DNA of 25,300 nucleotides from a virus. The position numbers and the translations under genes were made by a program. The stretch is from IMG/VR virus record IMGVR_UViG_3300021976_000068, positions 1 to 25,300 of that record; one strand, 5' to 3'. The notes beneath the pieces are model-generated. The model saw only the letters and a list, made by a program, of their open reading frames with translations. It was not told the DNA's origin and ran no database searches. This document shows, piece after piece, positions 6,323-15,116 of the stretch; position 1 is the stretch's first letter, and the number at the start of each line of letters is the position of its first letter.

Positions 6323-9300
6323 CGCTTGATCACCTCCAGCACCATGTAAGCGTCATAGAACGCGGTCGCCCCGGTGCCGAATCCAGCGAGGTCCAGCTTG
6401 AATACGTACGTATACCCGCGAGTCACGGTATGCAGGCCGCGCAGCGTGTAGCGCCCGGATGCAGCGAGCATCAGAATGTTTTGCATCACCCCCACCGTGT
6501 CGTCCTGCAACACGGTGATATCCGCTTCCGTCTCCTGCGTTCCGCTCGTGACGCCCTTAGAGAACACCACCGTGAGCGACGCCACGCCAGTCACTTTTGG
6601 AGTAAACGAGATTGAGCATTTGCCGGCGATCAGCCCGCTATTAGTGACGGTCTGTGACCCCAAGCTGACCGCTTCAAACGTATCGGTTGCCGCGCCCGGC
6701 GAAAGGTCGCCGGTGGAAGTCAGCGGCAATACCGCACCCGGTCCGAACTTCACGCCATTGATTGCCGCGCCCGGCGAATGGAACGCGGAATCCATAAACA
6801 TGATTCCGGTTGTCGGCGTGCTTCGCAGCAACACCGCATCCTTGTAATACCTCGTCGTTACTCCGTCGTAGGTCATGCCGAGCACGGTGTCGATGGTGTA
6901 CGTTGCGTCGGCGACGCCAAAGGAATTGCCGTTCTCGTACACTTGCAGGCTGCCGTCTGCCGCCGGATACCACGCGCGATCTAAGGTGACGTAGGTTTGA
7001 TCGGTCGCGGGGTCGGCATTCAGGCCGACCATTACATACTTGTCCGTTTGGCTAGGCTTGAATTGGAGATGACATGTCGCATAGCCCTGCTGGCTGTACA
7101 CGTCGGACACCCACTCCATGGCGCCGCCAACTTTTTGAAACGCGGACACGTCCGCGACGCAATTACCGCGCGCAATCCACAGCGCACCGTCGCGCGTGAA
7201 CAGGGTCGGCGTGGACCACGCACCAATGAGCGCATTCGCAGCGCTCTTCTCGGCGGTGGAAACCCACAGGGGATTGCCATCGCTGCTTGGCGGCGAATCA
7301 AACCACCCGGCCGGCGTGCTGCCGGTCGGTGTCGCGGGCACGGTCGCGGCTCGCTTAAAAACAAAATCGAGATAATTGCCCGTGCCGCCTGTCGCGCCTG
7401 CGGCGCCCGTTGCGCCCGCCGCCCCGGCCGCGCCCGCTTCACCCACGATGCGGATCGCAGCGGAGAATGCGCCGGTGCCAACACGCTGGCGCATGAACTT
7501 ATCGCCGGTAACAAATGGCTCTTCGTGCCACCCCGTCAGGCCGTCGGCACTGTATTGAACGTCTAGGGATTCAGCCGCAGCGGCAGCAAGCGACGTGCCC
7601 ACAACGCCAGCGGTTGCGCCAAGCGGATACCACGCGGAGGTGCGACTGCTCAGCCGCGTGCGTGCCCACAGGTAGCGCGTCGTCAGCGCCGGCAATGGCT
7701 GCTGATAGTGATCGGCGCGGCCACGGAACACGCGCGCCGCATTCGCGCGATTGTTATCTATGGATGCGTAAATCTCTGCCGTATCGAAAAGCTCGAATGC
7801 AGGCAACGTCAGTGCGATGTCAATCGCGAGAGATGCGCCGGTTGCAACAAGCCCGGTCGGTGGTGGCGGCTCGCTGTCCACGTCATCCACCGGGACTTCG
7901 GGCGCGGGTATGTGCTGCACTACCAGCGCGGAGCCCGATAGGTTCTGCGCGTTGTTCGTTACGAAATCCGGGTCCAGATATCCGGCAATCGGCTCAATCA
8001 CACCGGGCGTCGCCGTGCCGCTGGTCCCAGACACGATGTATGTATTGTTACGGCGCAACGGCAACGGATTGCCAGAGACGGGCACGGTGCCGTTGCGAGC
8101 GCGGAACTTGTTCCCGCCAAGGTCCGGCAGTGACAAGGCGCCGCCGTCTAGCAGAATGTACGCGGTGCCTGCGCCGCCTGCGCCGCCTGCGCCTGGGTAG
8201 CGATCCACTAAGGCGGTCGTCAGCATTGCGGTCGCCGCACTACTGTTGCCCGATAGATCAATCAGCCCATTTGCACCGAGCGCCAAGCCGCGCGACACAA
8301 TCACGAGGCCCGCGCCGCCGTTCGCGCCCGTGCCGCCTCGACTATCAGCCGGATATGCGGCGGCTTCGCTTGCGCCGAGACGCCCGCCCGGTGCGCCACC
8401 GGTGCCGCGCAAATCGGGGGGAAGACCATTCAGCACGTTGCCGGTCACTGCTAACAGCACGCGCGGCGCGACAGGGTAAAGGCTCGCGGTCAGGGCTGGC
8501 GGGCGCGTGCTCATGATGCGCATCCCGAGAATGCCATCGAGCGTCAACCCATCCATGCCACGGGATGAGCCGACAAAGCCGGGGTTGCCGGGAATGGATT
8601 CTGCAGCGACCCCGCCATTCGCGGCGCTGTACGTCAGCGCGCGCCCGTCATCTGCAACACCCGCGCGCCCGCGCCCGACCCCGTTAATGGTGCCGTTGAC
8701 GGTGAAGAATCCACGCACCCTCAGCTGGATATTCGCCGCAATGTTGAGAGTCACACCGGGCGCAAGCGTCAAATCCGCATCGTGATAGTAGATTGCCGCT
8801 GCGTTGTTGACGTTCTCGTGACCCGACAGCACGGCCGACGCGGCGGTGATCGTGTTGCCCGCAATCGTAATGCCTGGCGCACTGGCCAACGCGGTGCCCT
8901 GCGACGTGTAGAACGCGTTAGGCAGCGATACGGCCGCGCCTGTCGGGGCGCTAACATCCGGGTCTGCGGTGGACCCGAAGAGTTCGAGCGCCACCTTGCC
9001 GGATAAGTTATCAACGCTGATATTTTGAATTTCAAAGGCGCGGTCCAGCGAGGCGCCCGGTGCACTGAAGTCTCGTACGTGCGCGTAGCGGACACGCACC
9101 ACGTCGCCCACTTCAAGGCCGTTCATTCGGTGAAGCAGCTCGACAGTCAGGCGAAGCGGCGGACCCGCGTAGCGGTCCCGCAGCATGTCGAGCGTTTGCA
9201 GAATCACGCCATCGGTGTGACGCGCCCCATGCAGGCCCTTAAACTTCAGCGTGAAGAGCGGCGCTTCTCCATGCACGGCCAGCGATTGCGCGTCTGCGTA

Positions 9301-10506
9301 GCCTGTGGCGCGTCGGAACTCCGTGCCGTTCCAACTCCAGTTGACAACAAACGCGTTATGGAGTGATTGCAGGTCGTGGGTGAGTTCCCCCACTTGCACG
9401 GAATTGTTTTCCCACAGCGTGGCGACGGTCGCCGCGTCCGCGCGCAGGCGCACCATGCGCCGCAGCCCTATCCGACCGTCTGAGTAGATCGGCGAGAACA
9501 CGCCCGCAACGAGGTAGATTTCTTTCTCAAGAAACCGCTTTCCGTCTTGCTTCACCAGCCCTTCAAAGCGAAGGACCAGCCCGGCCGTTGTGTCGTTCGC
9601 GTTCCAGATATCCGCGCCGATATCGGCAAAGTTATCTAGCCGCACCAGCGCCGGGTCGATGCCCAGATGCCAGCCGTCAGGAAGCGGCACGAATCCGGAT
9701 GCAGTTCGCAGCTGGCCGGTGAGAATTCCATATGCGAGCCTGATCGCCGGCTCTTCTAAGTAAACGTATTCAGTCACCTTCTCGCGGCGATCCGCCGCGA
9801 CGGCCGGGTCTACCGTGTACGCGCTTGCCGTGCTTCCGAATATCCCGCGCACGCATCCCGTCAGCTGATTCCCAAAGATCGCGCTATAGCGAATGATCTC
9901 GTCTTTAATTTTTATGTAGCCGACCGTTACATTCGGCGCGTCGCTGTAACTGTCGCTATGCGCCAGCATCTGCAGGCCAGCGGTAGAAGTCAGGTTTATA
10001 ACCGCGTCCGTCTCACTGATGGAAACGGCAAGCGTGGTCTGTGCGAGATTAAAAATGTCGCTGCGCAACGTGCGCTGAATATCGAGGCAGGACACTCGAT
10101 AGCGTCCGTCGAGGTAGTTGATGCCGGAAATATCCTGCGTTCCGACAAGTTCAAACTGAGGGAAATCGAGGCCCGCATAACCGAGATAGAAGCGCGCGCG
10201 CCGTCCGAGTAATCCGGCACCGTCCAACAGACGCTCGCGGATTTCGGCGGTGAACGCGGACCCGATATCGATCAGGCTGAAAGAAGCGGAGCCGATCTCT
10301 GCCGTCGCCTCGTCCGGCTTCAGTCGCTGGCTGACAATGTTCGGCTCTGACAGCGCGCCGGGAATCTGCGAACCGGGTACGTTAGTAATGTCGTCATGAC
10401 TGGTGACGTATATCGAATCGGTTTCGTACTCGATGGATACGGCAAAGCGTGGTTCTTTTTCGGTGGACTCATTCAACAGCGCAAAAGCCGGTGCACTTTG
10501 CCTCAT
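6319..10506 (-). CDS. Large tail tip / central fibre protein (probable receptor-binding)
   Basis: This 1395-residue protein has at least five regions. Residues 1-545 look like a hub or attachment part (RFAVSIEYETDSIYVTSHDD, KDEIIRYSAI, GLEVGDVVRVRY). About 560-835 is a Gly-rich, repetitive beta region. About 878-965 resembles a fibronectin type III domain. About 1020-1042 is a short collagen-like stretch (GAAGAAGATGAAGATGG). About 1105-1245 resembles a concanavalin/SPRY-like fold (VMVGLNADPATDQTYVTLDR, LGMTYDGVTTRYYKDAVLL), followed by a beta-rich tip. In siphoviruses the gene after the tape measure and minor tail genes encodes the tip that contacts the host, like lambda J. Similarity to J itself is weak, so this is assigned by position and architecture. 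Confidence 0.85.
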   Translation of the reverse strand: MRQSAPAFALLNESTEKEPRFAVSIEYETDSIYVTSHDDITNVPGSQIPGALSEPNIVSQRLKPDEATAEIGSASFSLIDIGSAFTAEIRERLLDGAGLLGRRARFYLGYAGLDFPQFELVGTQDISGINYLDGRYRVSCLDIQRTLRSDIFNLAQTTLAVSISETDAVINLTSTAGLQMLAHSDSYSDAPNVTVGYIKIKDEIIRYSAIFGNQLTGCVRGIFGSTASAYTVDPAVAADRREKVTEYVYLEEPAIRLAYGILTGQLRTASGFVPLPDGWHLGIDPALVRLDNFADIGADIWNANDTTAGLVLRFEGLVKQDGKRFLEKEIYLVAGVFSPIYSDGRIGLRRMVRLRADAATVATLWENNSVQVGELTHDLQSLHNAFVVNWSWNGTEFRRATGYADAQSLAVHGEAPLFTLKFKGLHGARHTDGVILQTLDMLRDRYAGPPLRLTVELLHRMNGLEVGDVVRVRYAHVRDFSAPGASLDRAFEIQNISVDNLSGKVALELFGSTADPDVSAPTGAAVSLPNAFYTSQGTALASAPGITIAGNTITAASAVLSGHENVNNAAAIYYHDADLTLAPGVTLNIAANIQLRVRGFFTVNGTINGVGRGRAGVADDGRALTYSAANGGVAAESIPGNPGFVGSSRGMDGLTLDGILGMRIMSTRPPALTASLYPVAPRVLLAVTGNVLNGLPPDLRGTGGAPGGRLGASEAAAYPADSRGGTGANGGAGLVIVSRGLALGANGLIDLSGNSSAATAMLTTALVDRYPGAGGAGGAGTAYILLDGGALSLPDLGGNKFRARNGTVPVSGNPLPLRRNNTYIVSGTSGTATPGVIEPIAGYLDPDFVTNNAQNLSGSALVVQHIPAPEVPVDDVDSEPPPPTGLVATGASLAIDIALTLPAFELFDTAEIYASIDNNRANAARVFRGRADHYQQPLPALTTRYLWARTRLSSRTSAWYPLGATAGVVGTSLAAAAAESLDVQYSADGLTGWHEEPFVTGDKFMRQRVGTGAFSAAIRIVGEAGAAGAAGATGAAGATGGTGNYLDFVFKRAATVPATPTGSTPAGWFDSPPSSDGNPLWVSTAEKSAANALIGAWSTPTLFTRDGALWIARGNCVADVSAFQKVGGAMEWVSDVYSQQGYATCHLQFKPSQTDKYVMVGLNADPATDQTYVTLDRAWYPAADGSLQVYENGNSFGVADATYTIDTVLGMTYDGVTTRYYKDAVLLRSTPTTGIMFMDSAFHSPGAAINGVKFGPGAVLPLTSTGDLSPGAATDTFEAVSLGSQTVTNSGLIAGKCSISFTPKVTGVASLTVVFSKGVTSGTQETEADITVLQDDTVGVMQNILMLAASGRYTLRGLHTVTRGYTYVFKLDLAGFGTGATAFYDAYMVLEVIKR

Positions 10507-10901
10507 GCTGCCCGCACCGCAATCACCATCTGAACCCAGTCCAGTTCAAACGCGCCCACAGGCATAAAGGAACCTTCGGTATAGCCTGCGTCAGTGCGCC
10601 GCACTTGCGTGATCGACTCGGCCCCCGTGAGGTCCGCCGTGAACCACTCGCCGCTCTCCGTGGAATCCAGAAACTCCAGCAACGCCAAGCGGCGCGCGCC
10701 ACGCACTGGCTCAAACGTAATCGACCATTCATCATCCGCGCCGAAGTAGAACGTCTCTGTGCTGCCCGACAGTGAGCGCTGCGCGGTCTTGCGGGCCTGA
10801 CGAGATTTCAAAACGTCGGTGGTCCCGATCTCAATCACGTACAGGTTCCCCGCAACGTGCCCATCAATGAGCGAGCGGCGCGCGGTGTACTCGATCAGCA
10901 T
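10503..10901 (-). CDS. Minor tail protein
   Basis: This 132-residue beta-rich protein (MLIEYTARRSLIDGHVAGNL) contains TETFYFGADDEWSITFEPV, ALLEFLDSTESGEWFTADLT and FELDWVQMVIAVRAA. It lies between the tape measure gene (end to start, with no gap) and the tip protein gene (ATGA overlap at 10503-10506). Siphoviruses keep small distal-tail or tail-tip connecting proteins at this place. The 'body plus FxxDW' pattern is shared with phage tail proteins that bridge tube and tip. The exact equivalence to lambda M/L or to a Dit protein cannot be decided by eye. Confidence 0.78.
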   Translation of the reverse strand: MLIEYTARRSLIDGHVAGNLYVIEIGTTDVLKSRQARKTAQRSLSGSTETFYFGADDEWSITFEPVRGARRLALLEFLDSTESGEWFTADLTGAESITQVRRTDAGYTEGSFMPVGAFELDWVQMVIAVRAA

Positions 10902-12710
10902 TCAGTCCGCCCCCAGTTCTTGCGCCTGCCGGCTATCCGATGAGAACAGCACCACATCGCGCTCATTTATCTGGTCGCGGAACTGCGTCATGAGATAGTC
11001 AACCGTCTCGCGGTTGCCAAAAAAGTTGCCGTGGATATGCACTTGCAAGGCCGAGTCCTGCACTGCGGCGTTGTCATTCGCGGCCGTGTTGGTGCTTTGC
11101 GTGTTGATAGGATTGGAAGGCGAGCCGATGGGAGCGCCACCGGCGGAATTGATAGATGAGATTTCGCCGTACGTTGAGGCGGCGATAGCGGCGAGATTCG
11201 CGATGGTGAACGCTTTTGCCCATGCGATAGGCGCGAGGTTGTACGGCGGGGGCAGCGAGGCAGCGGCTTGCGCGATGGCAACCTGACCCAGTACAAACGC
11301 CTCGCTCATTGCGCGCGCCTTCTGGATCAGTACAAGCGCAATGGCGACCTTCTTTGATCCGCCCGCGAAAGATTGCAGCGCGCGGATGCCGGCATCCGCA
11401 GCGGCGTTGCGCGTTGCGGTGATCGCCTCCGCTGCGCTTGCCTCATCCGTCACCGCCTTCTCGCGCACGTATGTGGCGTAAGCGGCTCGTGCATCCAATT
11501 CCGCCGCGACACTGGCCGAGATAATCTTCTCATTCTCGACGGCCACGGCGGCGGCGCCCTGCCCGATGTCGAGCATGTCTCTCGCCCTGTTCTCGGCGAT
11601 GCTGATTGTGAGCTGCGCGTATGCCTCCGCCAGTTCATCAACTACCCGCTTCATCGCCCGGATTGGCTCTAGGTCAATCTCCTGAATAAGCAAATCCGTT
11701 TCAGCCCCTGCGCGCGCCATTTCTGCCTGCGCCAGCACCTTGGCTACATCGCGCTGCCCAATCGCCTGCAGCTTCTGACTGACCACATCAATGCGCGCCG
11801 GCAGTCCGTCCAGCTCCCAGTTAAGGCGCCTGATGGTCGTGGCCCGCACGTCATCGAAGAGCCCCGTGCTTGCCGTCGCCTCCAGGTCACGCACGATTTT
11901 GAGTTTCTTCGCGCGCTCGTCCAGCAAGCGGTTCAACTCCGCTTGCAGTATCTGCACCTCTCCGGTCGGCCCCTTGATGGCAGCCACCACGTATTGAAAG
12001 CCGAGAATGGCCTCGCCGAAAAAGTTCGCGGTGAACGCGCCCGCCGTTGCGTACAGCTGCTTGAGCGCCTTGTCTGCTTCACCGATGCCCTTCGCGGTCT
12101 CCACCGACATGGTGATACCGAGACGGTCCGCTGCCGCCGTCAGGGCTACGATTCCCTCGCGCCCTTGAATGAGTAGCGGCACCAGTTGCGGCCCGGCTGA
12201 CTTTCCGAACAGCTCGACAGCAAGGCGCGTGCGATCCGCTGGGCTGGTGATTTGCGTGAATGCTTCGGCCACCTCGCCCAGTTGCTGGCTGAGGGTAAGG
12301 CCCTGCAAATCCTTTGCATGCAGTCCGAACTTTGCGAGCAGCACGCCCGCCTCTTTGCTTTGATCGCCCGCCTTTGACATGGCGATTTGAAAGCGCTGAA
12401 TGCCGGTCGTGAACGCGCCTAGCTCTACGTCACTCTGTTGGGCCGCATACTTCAGCTTTGAGAATTCATCCACCGCGACGCCCGCACGGTCGGCCGCATC
12501 GCTGAGAGCATCGGCGGCAGCGAACGACGATTTCGCAAACGCCACCAGCGAGCCCACGCCGAACACAGCGAGGAAGCCATTCGCAATGTTCTTTGCAGAG
12601 TTAAAGCCGCCCTCTAAATTCTTGAGCGATGAATTAACCTTCTTCAGTTCCGCCGTGAATTTCGCCGTTTCGGCTGCGAAATCTACGGTCACTGTTCCTG
12701 CGTTTGCCAT
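10902..12710 (-). CDS. Tail tape measure protein
   Basis: This 602-residue protein has the typical start AETAKFTAELKKVNSSLKNL and a tape-measure core with FAKSSFAAADALSDAADRAG, TAGAFTANFFGE, LAVELFGKSAGPQLVPLL and long Ala-rich helices. Hydrophobic stretches follow near residues 440-515. Tape measures set tail length and are ejected with the DNA. At the usual ~0.15 nm per residue, 602 residues predict a tail tube of about 90 nm. The start lies inside the frameshifted chaperone frame (overlap 12634-12710), the normal order G, G-T, tape measure. Smaller than lambda H, but within the family range. Confidence 0.93.
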   Translation of the reverse strand: MANAGTVTVDFAAETAKFTAELKKVNSSLKNLEGGFNSAKNIANGFLAVFGVGSLVAFAKSSFAAADALSDAADRAGVAVDEFSKLKYAAQQSDVELGAFTTGIQRFQIAMSKAGDQSKEAGVLLAKFGLHAKDLQGLTLSQQLGEVAEAFTQITSPADRTRLAVELFGKSAGPQLVPLLIQGREGIVALTAAADRLGITMSVETAKGIGEADKALKQLYATAGAFTANFFGEAILGFQYVVAAIKGPTGEVQILQAELNRLLDERAKKLKIVRDLEATASTGLFDDVRATTIRRLNWELDGLPARIDVVSQKLQAIGQRDVAKVLAQAEMARAGAETDLLIQEIDLEPIRAMKRVVDELAEAYAQLTISIAENRARDMLDIGQGAAAVAVENEKIISASVAAELDARAAYATYVREKAVTDEASAAEAITATRNAAADAGIRALQSFAGGSKKVAIALVLIQKARAMSEAFVLGQVAIAQAAASLPPPYNLAPIAWAKAFTIANLAAIAASTYGEISSINSAGGAPIGSPSNPINTQSTNTAANDNAAVQDSALQVHIHGNFFGNRETVDYLMTQFRDQINERDVVLFSSDSRQAQELGAD

Positions 12711-13038
12711 GCTTTGCTCGCAAGTATTCGGACTGACTGCGGGATAATTTCGGTTGATCGCTGGTGCGGATCACCGGATAGAAATCGCTGGGCTTGTGCG
12801 GCTTCGGCCGCTTCGCGCCTTTTGGTAGCGCGATGGTTCGGTGAATGGCGTTGATGACTTCGGCGGCGATCATTCCCGCGCGCCAGTTGTCCATCTCGTA
12901 GCCGAACGGCTCAATGCGCGTGTACGCGCACCATTCTGTAAATTCCTGAGAACTCATTCGGCGCTGCAACTCGTCAACCGTGCAGCCGAACGCAAGCGCC
13001 AGCCGGTGCCATGTCAGGCGGTCGGGCTGGCGTCGGAT
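12634..13038 (-). CDS. Tail assembly chaperone, T-like extension reached by -1 frameshift (G-T fusion)
   Basis: This frame has no ATG or credible ribosome site before its coding signal, but it is entered by a -1 shift from the G-like gene at 13038. It contributes 134 residues starting IRRQPDRLTWHRLALAFG, then MSSQEFTEWCAYTRIEPFG and WRAGMIAAEVINAIH, which match the DUF4035/minor tail T family ('S-x-x-E-F-x-E-W-x-A-Y-x-R-x-E-P-F-G'). The full fusion would be 245 residues (111 from G). In lambda, gpG and gpG-T bind the tape measure and recruit tail tube subunits, in a fixed ratio set by frameshift efficiency. The end overlaps the tape measure start. Confidence 0.85.
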   Translation of the reverse strand: MRRQPDRLTWHRLALAFGCTVDELQRRMSSQEFTEWCAYTRIEPFGYEMDNWRAGMIAAEVINAIHRTIALPKGAKRPKPHKPSDFYPVIRTSDQPKLSRSQSEYLRAKHGKRRNSDRRFRSRNGEIHGGTEEG

Positions 13039-13044
13039 TTTTTT
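12997..13044 (-). promoter_or_regulatory. -1 programmed ribosomal frameshift element (slippery heptamer plus stem-loop)
   Basis: Read on the - strand, the zero frame is GCA GAA AAA AAA TCC, which gives the canonical heptamer A_AAA_AAA at 13044-13038 (part of a run of eight A). After a 5-base spacer (TCCGA), CGCCAGCC (13032-13025) pairs perfectly with GGCTGGCG (13004-12997), leaving a 20-base loop that contains the zero-frame TGA. Spacer length and a GC-rich 8-bp stem match known -1 stimulators. Slippage changes the frame exactly into the T-like frame. A pseudoknot with bases in the loop is possible but was not tested. Confidence 0.9.
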
Positions 13045-13370
13045 TCTGCGTCGTCTCCCGCCTTTGCGGTAAGCCCCGAGACTTCCTGCAACCGTCGGCA
13101 AATGATGTCGAGCGTTGGCGTGTTCATCGCCGCCACCTCTCGCACATCGTCCTCGTTATCCGGGTCATACCCGGCCGTACCGTCCGCCTCGCAAAGCCCG
13201 AGCGCGGCGATGCGGCCGAAGGGGTATTTCCCGTCGGCCTCCTGCACGATATCTACATACTTCTGCCGCGTCGTTCCGTCGAACGCTCGCACGTAAAACA
13301 CGCCATCATCGGTGGGCACCGGATGAATCTTTGCCCGCGCGTTGCGAACCTGATCGCGAAGGCTGCTCAT
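13014..13370 (-). CDS. Tail assembly chaperone, G-like
   Basis: This 118-residue protein (MSSLRDQVRNARAKIHPVPT) has the phrase GVFYVRAFDGTTRQKYVDI, then KYPFGRIAALGLCEADGTAG and a DI-x-x-R-x-L-x-E-x-S-G-L-T helix. This is the usual form of phage tail assembly chaperones, which start with a short beta-sheet part and end in a charged tail. The product stops seven codons after the slippery site. It is coupled (ATGA, 13367-13370) to the major tail protein gene, which precedes it as in many siphoviruses. The unshifted form is expected to be the abundant one. Confidence 0.88.
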   Translation of the reverse strand: MSSLRDQVRNARAKIHPVPTDDGVFYVRAFDGTTRQKYVDIVQEADGKYPFGRIAALGLCEADGTAGYDPDNEDDVREVAAMNTPTLDIICRRLQEVSGLTAKAGDDAEKKSDASPTA

Positions 13371-13822
13371 ACGGAAGGCGTGGCCACAACGCCGCCATCA
13401 ATGGTGATGGTCCAGTTGGCGCGGTGTTCCTTGGCGTCTTCGCCTGCGTCAAAAGCCTCTTCCGCCCAGTTGGAAACAAAGCCGCGAAAATCCAGCCGCC
13501 GCCCGGTCGGGTAAGTGATGTACCAATTGCGATATTGTCCGCCCGGCACCGAGCTGTCGGCGAACATCGCAAGGTGCGCCTCCTCGTCCCAATCGAGCAC
13601 CAAATTACCCTCGATGGATTGATCCCCGAGCTTGCCGCCGATGCTGCGACGTATCGCGTCGTTGGTGACATTGAAGAATGCGGTTGTAAGAACGTTCGCC
13701 GGCAGCGATATCGAGCCGGTCAACGGCACCTCTTCAAAAGTGTCGGCGGCTGGGAGCGGCAGCGTCTCCAACACGCTTTGGCCCATGAATAGCAATGCAT
13801 CAACATTTGCGCCGTAGTACAC
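13367..13822 (-). CDS. Major tail (tube) protein
   Basis: This 151-residue beta-rich protein is encoded just before the tail chaperones and after the tail terminator-like gene, the standard place for the tube subunit. Visible parts are ANVDALLFMGQSVLETLPLP, GSISLPANVLTTAFFNVTND, and GNLVLDWDEEAHLAMFAD with YRNWYITYPTGRRLDFRGF, which fit a lambda gpV-N-like tube fold. It starts with GTG at 13822, seven bases after GGAGGG (13835-13830), so the rare start codon comes with a strong ribosome site. The final residues run straight into the chaperone start (ATGA overlap). Family assignment rests on order, size and beta pattern. Confidence 0.85.
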   Translation of the reverse strand: MYYGANVDALLFMGQSVLETLPLPAADTFEEVPLTGSISLPANVLTTAFFNVTNDAIRRSIGGKLGDQSIEGNLVLDWDEEAHLAMFADSSVPGGQYRNWYITYPTGRRLDFRGFVSNWAEEAFDAGEDAKEHRANWTITIDGGVVATPSV

Positions 13823-13825
13823 GTG

Positions 13826-14215
13826 TTAGCCCTCCGAATGCATGAACTGAAATTGCGTCGTGACGAAGCGCGTCACGTGATCGCCATCGACTTCGCTTGA
13901 GTGATCGGGGAACAGCACGCAGCGCGCGTCATGAATGCGCGTCGCCCCCAGCAGGCCGCGATAGCCATGCAGGGCGGTGACGATTTGCGTTGCGATGGGG
14001 TAGGCCGTGGCGTGCTCGCCGGCCAAAATGTTTATTTCAAATTGCGAGCGCGGGAAAAGCGCGCGCCCGCCCAGCGAGCGCGGGTGTGATCCGCCCGCGC
14101 GACGAATGACGATCAGGGGGCGCGGGATCGAGTCATCAACAGTTTCAAGAAATACCTTCCCCCCTGCTGGCGTGTTCAATGCCTGCAGGAAGCTGAGCAA
14201 GTCTTGGTCGATCAT
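13826..14215 (-). CDS. Tail terminator-like protein (DUF3168/gpU-like position)
   Basis: This 129-residue protein starts MIDQDLLSFLQALNTPAGGK and continues DDSIPRPLIVIRRAGGSHPR, FEINILAGEHATAYPIATQI and VTRFVTTQFQFMHSEG. A helix followed by a beta-sheet whose end reads 'Q-F-x-F' fits the small tail terminator or completion proteins (lambda gpU, DUF3168) that cap the tube before it joins the head. It is coupled to the HK97 gp10-like gene upstream (ATGA, 14212-14215) and leaves three bases before the major tail gene. The function is inferred from position and general shape. Confidence 0.8.
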   Translation of the reverse strand: MIDQDLLSFLQALNTPAGGKVFLETVDDSIPRPLIVIRRAGGSHPRSLGGRALFPRSQFEINILAGEHATAYPIATQIVTALHGYRGLLGATRIHDARCVLFPDHSSEVDGDHVTRFVTTQFQFMHSEG

Positions 14216-14736
14216 TTTTTAACTGGCTTCGGTCGAAGCGCACGCGCAATGCCTTGGCGCATTCGGTCAGCAAAGATCGTGACCGCTTCGGATGAGCGGC
14301 TACGCAGCGCCGGCTCCAGAAACGGTTTAGCGGCTACCGTGCTGCCGGATTTCGAGAGATGTTTGAACTCGATGAATCCGCCGTGATAGATGCCTTTGCG
14401 CTTGCGCTTACGTTTGTAAAAAATGTTGTAAAGCGCGACCGCAGTCGGGTGCTTACTCTTCGGCCCGACCGACACGTTGAACGTTGCGCCCATCGCGGGC
14501 ACCAACGCGCCGAGCCACGCGCCAACGTCCAATCGATTTTTGACGCTGAATCCACCGACGGCGATGGAGAGCGACAGCGCGCCCGACCCTTTTGCAATTG
14601 CCGCAGCATTCGCGCGCGCCTGCGCTGCGATGGGCTTCGCGGCTGCGAGCATTGATGCGCGGAGAATCTTGGTCCCGCGCGCATCGCTTAGTTTCAACAG
14701 TTCTTTTTCAATTTCCGCAAAGCCGCTGACCTTCAC
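14212..14736 (-). CDS. HK97 gp10-like neck / tail-completion protein
   Basis: This 174-residue protein (VSGFAEIEKELLKLSDARGT, from a GTG start) contains SMLAAAKPIAAQARANAAA, then VGPKSKHPTAVALYNIFY, and ends AAKPFLEPALRSRSSEAVTI. The pattern 'helix, A-x-P-I-x-x-x-A-x-x-N-A, basic segment, P-F-L-x-P-A-L' is what HK97 gp10-family proteins show. These sit between connector and tail. The region KRKRKRKGIYHGGFIEFKH is strongly basic and longer than in some relatives. A 29-base gap separates it from the adaptor gene. The GTG has no strong ribosome site, so the exact start is less certain than the gene. Confidence 0.85.
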   Translation of the reverse strand: MKVSGFAEIEKELLKLSDARGTKILRASMLAAAKPIAAQARANAAAIAKGSGALSLSIAVGGFSVKNRLDVGAWLGALVPAMGATFNVSVGPKSKHPTAVALYNIFYKRKRKRKGIYHGGFIEFKHLSKSGSTVAAKPFLEPALRSRSSEAVTIFADRMRQGIARALRPKPVKK

Positions 14737-14765
14737 GGGCCCAGCTGCGAACAGAGTTGCATGCG

Positions 14766-15116
14766 TTACACCACCGAATGTTCGGCAACGGCAAAGATCA
14801 GTTGGAGATTGCGCATCTCGGGATTAATGACCGCCTGAATGTCATACGTGCGGCCATTGCAGATGATGCGGTCGGCTGTCGTCACGTCCGCGAGCGCGGC
14901 GGCATAGCGGCACGTGACCGTTGCGGAAATCTTCGTCTGCGTTTGCAACGAGGCGAAGTATTCCTGTTTGTCGGTGATCGGTTCTATCAGCCCGCGCAGC
15001 GTGGCAATCTGAAACCACGCGCCTATCTCTTCCTTGTACGCATTGCGCAGCGTTTCGCGCCGTTCAAAGCGCAGCGTGTGCTGCAGCTGCCCAGCGGCGA
15101 GGCGTCGAACGGTCAT
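14766..15116 (-). CDS. Head-tail adaptor (SPP1 gp16 / phage head-tail joining family)
   Basis: This 116-residue protein (MTVRRLAAGQLQHTLRFERR) has WFQIATLRGLIEPITDKQEY, followed by YFASLQTQTKISATVTCRYA, TADRIICNGRTYDIQAVINP and a terminal strand. The order 'L-x-x-R-x-x-x-x-R ... W-x-x-x-x-x-x-x-x-x-P-x-x-x-x-E ... T-x-x-x-x-R-Y ... R-I-x-x-x-G-x-x-Y-x-I-x-x-V-x-N' is typical of head-tail joining proteins that stop the connector. I chose the ATG at 15116, which overlaps the upstream stop (ATGA), over an in-frame codon eight residues earlier. Its partner connector (17826-18128) is separated from it by the three-gene fibre cassette. Confidence 0.85.
   Translation of the reverse strand: MTVRRLAAGQLQHTLRFERRETLRNAYKEEIGAWFQIATLRGLIEPITDKQEYFASLQTQTKISATVTCRYAAALADVTTADRIICNGRTYDIQAVINPEMRNLQLIFAVAEHSVV

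Noticed and set aside
7515-8516. Long + strand open frame (333 codons)
   Set aside because: It is antisense to the tip protein, extremely rich in Arg, Cys and Ser, and has no recognisable domain. The frame is open because of the GC-rich codon use of the real gene.
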